From contig VGID01000032.1 in NCBI GenBank assembly GCA_016868035.1, forward strand, positions 1-46,563: a stretch of 46,563 nucleotides of DNA, in the 5' to 3' direction. Every line of letters starts with the position of its first letter. Positions within the stretch are counted from its first letter, which is position 1. Origin of the DNA: Betaproteobacteria bacterium (GTDB lineage Bacteria; Pseudomonadota; Gammaproteobacteria; Burkholderiales; SG8-41). A program made the position numbers and the translations under genes. Of the stretch, positions 41,406 through 46,563 are shown piece by piece. A model generated the notes under the pieces. That model searched no databases. It worked only from the letters and a program-made list of their open reading frames with translations, and was not told the DNA's origin.

Positions 41406-42011
41406 TTACTTGGCCGCAGGCTTGCCGCCCGGTGTGCCGGGGGCCTGCGGTGCTGCCCCGCCGCCGGACTGCGCCGCGGGTTTCTCGACCGGCTCAGGCT
41501 TCTGCTCCTGCGCGGGCTTGGGTGCCGGCCTGGGTGCGGGCTTGAGGCCCGCCGCCACGGTGCGGGGGTAGCCCGCAATGTCGAGCGCGGAATCCCATTC
41601 GCTGTCGAGATAGCCCTTGATGCGGTTGCTGCCCACGAACAGCACGGGCACCTCGGTGCCGCCGGTGAGTTTCTCGAAGCCGCTTAGATCCGAGCGCGGG
41701 TCCTTCTCGGTGTGGGGCACGCCGCGCCGCCCGAGATGCGCGCGCGCCTGGGTGCATGGCGCGCCGCAATCGAATGCCCAGAGCGTGACCGGGAAGTTCC
41801 GCACCGCCTGCTGTACGTTGTAAGGCAGAGTGGAGGTCTCGATCGTGTTGCCGCCGACGCGGCGCTGCTCGATTTTCTTGGCGTGCGGGGGCGGCGGCGT
41901 GTCGCGCCACTCCACGCGGCCCTGCTCGTCCACCCAGCGGTAGAGCTGCGCGGCAAGCAGCGCGCCGGAAGACACCGAGAGCACCACGGCCAACGCCACA
42001 ACCCGCTTCAT
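41406..42011 (-). CDS. DUF4124-glutaredoxin-like periplasmic protein
   Basis: The 201-residue protein has a signal peptide (MKRVVALAVVLSVSSGALLA), a DUF4124 motif (QLYRWVDEQGRVEWRDTPPP), a glutaredoxin-like domain at about 70-145 (VTLWAFDCGAPCTQARAHLG, GGTEVPVLFVGSNRIKGYL) in which CGAPC replaces the usual CPYC, and a proline/alanine-rich tail. The spacing CxxxC makes redox activity uncertain. ATG 42011 follows from the signal peptide. The 177-base gap to prlC holds no recognised feature. Confidence 0.82.
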   Translation of the reverse strand: MKRVVALAVVLSVSSGALLAAQLYRWVDEQGRVEWRDTPPPPHAKKIEQRRVGGNTIETSTLPYNVQQAVRNFPVTLWAFDCGAPCTQARAHLGRRGVPHTEKDPRSDLSGFEKLTGGTEVPVLFVGSNRIKGYLDSEWDSALDIAGYPRTVAAGLKPAPRPAPKPAQEQKPEPVEKPAAQSGGGAAPQAPGTPGGKPAAK

Positions 42012-42188
42012 AGGCTGACCTCTGCAATCAGGGTAGACGCGGCCCAATGTAGCACTTCGCGCAAGGCGCCGCAAAGGCGAAAGTCACGCCTGCGCCGGGC
42101 CTGGAGGCCCGGGCATATCCGTTGCTGCGGGCAGCGGCGGGACCAACGCGTGCGACCGGTGGCTGCCGCCGATGCAATGCGCAGCGCG

Positions 42189-44228
42189 TCAGGCCTGAGA
42201 CATTCCGCTGTGCCTCAACAACGCGTCGAGCTTGGGCTCGCGCCCGCGAAACGCAACGAAGGATTCGAGCGCCGGGCGGCTGCCGCCTACCGCGAGAATT
42301 TCGTCCCAGAAGCGGTGGCCGGTTACCGGATCGAGCACGCCGTTTTCCTCGAACAGGCTGTACGCGTCGGCGGACAGGACCTCGGCCCACTTGTAGCTGT
42401 AATAGCCCGCCGCATAGCCGCCGGCGAAGATATGAGAGAAGTTGTTGGCGAAACGGTTGTACGCGGGCGGGAAGACCACCGCCACGCGCGCGCGCACCTC
42501 GTCGAGCAGTTCCTGCACGGTCCCGGCGCCGGAAGGCTCGTAGTCGGAGTGCAGGCGCAGGTCGAACAGGGCGAACTCGAGCTGGCGCACCATCTGCAGT
42601 CCGCTCTGGTAGTACTTCGCCGCTAGCATCTTGTCAAACAGCGCGCGCGGCAGCCTCGCTCCCGTGTCCACGTGGCGGGTCATCGGCGCGAGCACGTCCC
42701 ACTCCCAGCAGAAATTCTCCATGAACTGGCTCGGCAGCTCCACCGCGTCCCATTCCACGCCGTTGATGCCGGAGACGCCGATGTGGTCCACGCGCGTGAG
42801 CAGGTGATGGAGCCCGTGGCCGAACTCGTGGAACAGCGTGATCACCTCGTCGTGCGTGAACAGCGCGGGCCTGCCGCCGACCGGCGCGGAGAAGTTGCAG
42901 TTCAGGTACGCGACCGGGGTCTGGACACCGTCCTCCTTGCGCCGGCGCGTGATCGCTTCGTCCATCCACGCGCCGCCACGCTTGGAGGGCCGCGCGTAGA
43001 GATCAGCGTAGAACTGTCCGATGAGTTCCCCGCCATGGTCGCGAATCGAGAAGAACCTCACGTCCGGATGCCACACTGGCGCCGGCTCCGGCGAGATGGC
43101 GAGCCCGTAAAGGGTTTCCACCAGCTTGAACATCCCGGGAAGCACGCTCGTCTCGGGGAAGTATTGCTTGACCTCCTGCTCGGAGAAGGCGTAGCGCCCG
43201 AGCCGGAGCTTCTCCGAGGCGTAAGCAAGGTCCCACGCCTCGAGCCGGTCGAGCCCGAGCGCGCTGCGCGCGAAAGCGCCGACTTCCTCGAGGTCGCGCT
43301 CGGCGTAGGGCTTCGCCCGCGCGGCAAGCTCCATCAGGAAATCGAGCACCTGCTGCGCCGATTCGGCCATCTTGGGCTCGAGCGAGTACTCGGCGTAGTG
43401 GGCATGACCGAGCAGGCGCGCTTGCTCCGCGCGCAGCTGGACGATCTCGGTGATGAGCGCCGTATTGTCCCACTCCGGCTTTCCGAACTCGGAGGCCCGC
43501 GTCACGTAGGCGCGGTACATGAGCTCGCGCAGGCCCCGGTGGTCGGCGTACTGCATGACCGGAATATAGGAGGGCGCGTGCAGCGTGAACTTCCAGCCCG
43601 GCCTGCCGTCGCCCCGCGCGGCTTCGCGCGCTGCGGCGAGCACGTCTTCGGGTATCCCCGCGACGTCTGCGGAGTCGGTGACGTAATGCGCGAACGCGTT
43701 GGTGGCGTCGAGCACGTTGTCCGAGAAACGCGAGGAGAGCCGGGCGAGCTGCTCGCGGATCTCGAGGAAGCGCGTCTTCTGCGCGGACGGCAGTTCCGCG
43801 CCGCCGAGCCGGAAGTCGCGCAGGTGGTTCTCGATTACCTTGCGCTGCGCGCGCGTAAGCCGCTCGAAATCGGCGCCCGCTTCGAGCGCCTTGAACTTGA
43901 TGAACAATCCCTCGTGCTGCCCGAGCTCCGTGTAGTACTGCGTCACCTTCGGCAGATTTGCGTTGTAGGCCTCGCGCAGCTCCGGGCTGTTCATCACGGC
44001 GTTGAGATGGCCCGCAACGCCCCACGCGCGGGCGAGGCGCTCGTTCGCGTCCTCGAGCGGCTCGACGAAATCGTGCCACGTCGCCGCCACGTCGGGCTCG
44101 CACACACGCGCGATCAACGCGCGGTTCCCCGCGAGCAGCGCATCCACCGCCGGCGCCACGTGCCCGGGATTGAACTCGGCAAAGCGGGGCAGTCCGGAGA
44201 AATCGAGCAGGGGGTTTGCGATACTCAT
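42189..44228 (-). CDS. prlC: Oligopeptidase A (M3 metallopeptidase)
   Basis: The 679-residue cytoplasmic zinc peptidase degrades signal peptides and other oligopeptides. It has the zinc site HEFGHGLHH near residue 462, GISGINGVEWDAVELPSQFM-type sequence after it, and ENFCWEWDV with the third zinc ligand, all standard for the M3A family. Length is normal. ATG 44228 gives the typical NPLLDFSGLPRF start. Divergent from the two-component genes; the 185-base gap should hold both promoters, but none stands out. Confidence 0.96.
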   Translation of the reverse strand: MSIANPLLDFSGLPRFAEFNPGHVAPAVDALLAGNRALIARVCEPDVAATWHDFVEPLEDANERLARAWGVAGHLNAVMNSPELREAYNANLPKVTQYYTELGQHEGLFIKFKALEAGADFERLTRAQRKVIENHLRDFRLGGAELPSAQKTRFLEIREQLARLSSRFSDNVLDATNAFAHYVTDSADVAGIPEDVLAAAREAARGDGRPGWKFTLHAPSYIPVMQYADHRGLRELMYRAYVTRASEFGKPEWDNTALITEIVQLRAEQARLLGHAHYAEYSLEPKMAESAQQVLDFLMELAARAKPYAERDLEEVGAFARSALGLDRLEAWDLAYASEKLRLGRYAFSEQEVKQYFPETSVLPGMFKLVETLYGLAISPEPAPVWHPDVRFFSIRDHGGELIGQFYADLYARPSKRGGAWMDEAITRRRKEDGVQTPVAYLNCNFSAPVGGRPALFTHDEVITLFHEFGHGLHHLLTRVDHIGVSGINGVEWDAVELPSQFMENFCWEWDVLAPMTRHVDTGARLPRALFDKMLAAKYYQSGLQMVRQLEFALFDLRLHSDYEPSGAGTVQELLDEVRARVAVVFPPAYNRFANNFSHIFAGGYAAGYYSYKWAEVLSADAYSLFEENGVLDPVTGHRFWDEILAVGGSRPALESFVAFRGREPKLDALLRHSGMSQA

Positions 44229-44413
44229 TTCGAACCGTGGGCGGCAGCAGGCGCCTACGAAGATCGTGGATGACCGGCTATTGTAGATGATCGGAGCTCC
44301 GGAGTTTCACCGGGTTGCGCGGGAAGTGCTCCGGATATAGATTAGGCTGCTCCAAGTTGCCCGGCATCGTCATGCGCGGACTTGGTGCTTGATTACGCCA
44401 TGGTGCCTCAATC

Positions 44414-45103
44414 GTGCGCATCCTGATCATAGAAGATGATCGTGCTATAGCGACGAACCTTTACGATTTCCTCTCCGATCGCGGGCACGCGGTCGATGCG
44501 GCGGCAGACGGCGTCACGGGCCTGCACCTGGCTGTCACTCAGGATTTCGACGCGATCATTCTGGACATCTCGCTTCCCGGTATGGACGGAGTGAAACTGT
44601 GCCGGAAGCTGCGGGACGAGGCGCATCTGGACACACCGGTGCTGATGCTGACCGCGAGAGACACGCTGGACGACAAGCTTCGCGGCTTCGATTGCGGGGC
44701 GGACGACTATCTCGTGAAGCCTTTCGCCCTGAAGGAAGTCGAAGCGCGATTGACTGCCCTGAACAGGAGAACGACTGGCCGCGTCACGAGCCGGATGCTG
44801 GTCGCTGGCGCACTCACGCTGGACCCCCGAACGCTCTCCATCCGCTTTGCGGGCAAGGACGTCAAGCTTCCACCCAAGTGCATCAGGCTGCTGGAAGTCA
44901 TGATGGCGGATCCAGGCCGCGTCTTCAGTCGCAGGGAGCTTGAGAACGCGGTCTGGGGCGATGTCCAGGAAACAAGCGATACGCTGAGAAGCCATATGCA
45001 TCTGCTCCGGCGTACCCTCGCCGATGCCGGCGCCTATGATCCAATCGAGACCGTACATGGCCTGGGCTACCGGCTGGTTACCCATGCGCAGCCTCAGGTT
45101 TAA
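44414..45103 (+). CDS. OmpR/PhoB-family response regulator
   Basis: The 229-residue regulator has a receiver domain (acidic pair EDD at 7-9, phospho-Asp51 in IILDISLPGMDG, Lys in DDYLVKPF) and a C-terminal winged helix (FSRRELENAVWG, SDTLRSHMHLLRRTLADAGA). GTG 44414 is the start (VRILIIEDDR). It overlaps the sensor gene by 20 bases. It resembles PmrA/QseB-like regulators, but the regulon cannot be told. Confidence 0.93.
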   Translation: MRILIIEDDRAIATNLYDFLSDRGHAVDAAADGVTGLHLAVTQDFDAIILDISLPGMDGVKLCRKLRDEAHLDTPVLMLTARDTLDDKLRGFDCGADDYLVKPFALKEVEARLTALNRRTTGRVTSRMLVAGALTLDPRTLSIRFAGKDVKLPPKCIRLLEVMMADPGRVFSRRELENAVWGDVQETSDTLRSHMHLLRRTLADAGAYDPIETVHGLGYRLVTHAQPQV

Positions 45104-46343
45104 CCTCCGGTTAAGAATCGCTGCCGCGCTCGCCAGCGTCTGCATCGCGGTGGTGGTTGGTCTCGCGATTACGCTGCACATGGCCTCGAAAGACCTGGAG
45201 GAAGGACTGGTCAAACAGCTGGTGTCCGAGGAAATGGAATTTCTAGTCGGGCGCGCGCAGGTTAGCGACGTTTCCGCCATCGGCCCCAACCTGCAACACT
45301 ACGTGTTGCGCACGCCCGCCGATTTCGAGAGGCTGCCACCACGTTTCCGGGACCTCGGACCGGGCCACCATGAAATCGGTCACGGCAGCGAGGAGTCTCA
45401 CGTCGCCGTGCGCGACGTGGGTGGAATTCGGTTCATCGTAGTCTATGACTCTGGCGCGCACGAAGTGCGGGAGCGGCGTTTCCAGAACTTGCTGCTGCTC
45501 ATTCTGGGCACGGTGGTGGCCGGTTCGCTGGTTCTCGGTTACGGGCTGGCGGGCGTGCTCACGCGGCAGCTTACTGAACTGGCCGAACGCGTTGCCGTGT
45601 TGGCCCCCGACGAGCCTCATCCGCCGCTGGAGCGGCCCGACCATGACCCGGAGATCGCTGCGGTTGCGCGTGCACTGGACCAGTACCACGGCCGCATCGT
45701 CGAGAGCATGCGGCGCGAACAGGAATTTACGACCAATACGAGCCATGAGCTGCGCACACCGCTCACGGCCATCAATACCAGTTGCGAGCTCCTGGCGGCC
45801 GAGCCCGGATTGAGCGACAAGGCACGGGCGCGGATCGGCATGATCAGTCGGGCCGCGGAGCAGATGACTGAGCGGATTCAATTGCTGCTCTTCCTCGCCC
45901 GCCAGCCTCATGCGGAAGGCCGCGAACCCGTTGCCCTCCGGGCCTGCGTCGAGGAGGCCGCCGACGCCTTCCAGGACGAGATGGCGCGCAAGGGGCTCGC
46001 CTTCGAGCTGCTGGTGCCGGAGGACGAGATCCTCGAAGTGGAGCCCAGGGCCCTGCAGATCGTGCTCGCCAACCTCATCATGAACGCCGTTCGGTACACG
46101 GAACGGGGATACGTCCGTGTGAGCTACGGAGCGCGGCGGTTGAGCGTGGCGGATACGGGCCGCGGCATCGCGGCCGGCCAAGTACCCCATCTGTTCGAGC
46201 GATACTACCGGGCGGATGACGCAACGAATGGCCTTGGACTGGGCCTTGCCATCGTCCGGCGCATCTGCGATCACCTGGGGTGGACGATCGAAGTGCAGAC
46301 CGAACCCGGCGCGGGCTCGGTCTTCAGCATCGTCTTTAACTGA
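45084..46343 (+). CDS. Two-component sensor histidine kinase
   Basis: The 419-residue kinase has two membrane helices (about 11-33 and 134-157) bounding a periplasmic sensor of about 100 residues with a His-rich stretch (GPGHHEIGHGSEESH) that might bind metal. Then follow a HAMP-like linker, the H-box TNTSHELRTPL with His221, NLIMNAVRYT, and ATPase boxes ADTGRGI and GLGLGLAIV. ATG 45084 lies inside the regulator gene, giving coupled translation. Confidence 0.93.
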   Translation: MRSLRFNLRLRIAAALASVCIAVVVGLAITLHMASKDLEEGLVKQLVSEEMEFLVGRAQVSDVSAIGPNLQHYVLRTPADFERLPPRFRDLGPGHHEIGHGSEESHVAVRDVGGIRFIVVYDSGAHEVRERRFQNLLLLILGTVVAGSLVLGYGLAGVLTRQLTELAERVAVLAPDEPHPPLERPDHDPEIAAVARALDQYHGRIVESMRREQEFTTNTSHELRTPLTAINTSCELLAAEPGLSDKARARIGMISRAAEQMTERIQLLLFLARQPHAEGREPVALRACVEEAADAFQDEMARKGLAFELLVPEDEILEVEPRALQIVLANLIMNAVRYTERGYVRVSYGARRLSVADTGRGIAAGQVPHLFERYYRADDATNGLGLGLAIVRRICDHLGWTIEVQTEPGAGSVFSIVFN

Positions 46344-46442
46344 CGGGAATCGGCCTCATGGTGCTGCCCCCTTCGGGGCGGGGGGTGCGATGAGCGAGGC
46401 CCCGTGGCAAATCGCGTGCGTCCTGACCGTGCTCGGCCGCGC

Positions 46443-46563
46443 TCAGGCCCCGTGCACCTCGTAGGCCGCTTCCTTCTTCTTGCGCATGGCGGGCGCGATC
46501 ATGATGATCACGATCAGGAACGTCGCGATCATGAAGGAGAGGCTGATCGGGCGCGTGAAGAAC
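46443..46563 (-). CDS. 3' end of a tripartite tricarboxylate transporter permease (TctA-like), partial
   Basis: The minus strand reads FFTRPISLSFMIATFLIVII, MIAPAMRKKKEAAYEVHGA-stop, a last transmembrane helix followed by a basic tail. FxTRPIS followed by a terminal helix is the normal end of TctA, the large membrane subunit of tricarboxylate transporters. Only 39 residues are visible, so the call is tentative. It converges on the sensor kinase; GCCCC-TTCG-GGGC near 46367 may form a small hairpin between them. Confidence 0.65.
   Translation of the reverse strand, partial: FFTRPISLSFMIATFLIVIIMIAPAMRKKKEAAYEVHGA

Overview
The window looks like a high-GC betaproteobacterial chromosome. The basis is the gene set and order: glnA followed by ntrB and ntrC, DUF4124 proteins, prlC, TolC, waaC/waaA, and the end of a TctA-like gene at the right edge. 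No rRNA, tRNA, CRISPR array, phage or complete insertion sequence was seen. The first 1.5 kb is visibly poorer in G+C than the rest and carries surface-polysaccharide-type genes.

Layout. (1) 0-2.5 kb: start of a probable methyltransferase, a zinc-ribbon SAM methyltransferase, and a family 2 glycosyltransferase. (2) 2.5-12.5 kb: a mosaic, almost all on the minus strand, of intact toxin-antitoxin (TA) type genes (MntA, Phd/VapC, RHH/PIN, DUF433), two DUF4143 ATPases and many relics: a 53-codon galE start, a DUF5615-MazE chimera, a headless mazF, a headless rmlC, a cysC-rmlD chimera, DUF4143 and PIN remnants, a frameshifted hepT, and three free-standing copies of a beta-sandwich (Ig-like) module. 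A fourth copy of that module is the C-terminal domain of an intact membrane-anchored phosphatase. (3) 12.7-18.2 kb: dTDP-rhamnose genes rmlD, rmlC, rmlA, rmlB and APS kinase cysC, interrupted by a VapBC pair and a four-helix-bundle gene. (4) 18.2-21.6 kb: LPS inner-core genes waaC and waaA, a second four-helix-bundle gene, and 5-formyl-THF cyclo-ligase. (5) 21.7-26.5 kb: tolC, pcm, then a TPP riboswitch and thiC. (6) 26.6-32.5 kb: MacAB-like export genes, uppP, and an MFS transporter. (7) 32.6-38.2 kb: rhodanese, then glnA with a sigma-54 promoter and an NtrC-type site, a DUF4124 gene, ntrB and ntrC. (8) 38.2-46.6 kb: HtrA-like protease, DUF427, xth, a DUF4124-glutaredoxin protein, prlC, an OmpR-type two-component system, and the tctA-like end.

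The most unusual feature is a system of degenerate 7-base tandem repeats (units such as GTGAACG, GTGAATC, GGGAATG) in most longer gaps from 4.5 to 36.7 kb. Many form fold-back structures with the purine arm first and its complement second, around a short core. Two cores hold four-helix-bundle protein genes, an architecture like that of the intervening sequences of bacterial 23S rRNA. GTGA-type units carry TGA every 7 bases, so one strand stops translation in all three frames while the other stays open. At least eight neighbouring genes take their last codons and stop from these tracts, one gene seems to have lost its ATG to a tract, and one tract sits in frame inside rmlB. I infer a repetitive element family that shapes gene ends here. 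The relic mosaic at 2.5-10.6 kb suggests repeated illegitimate recombination in the same neighbourhood.
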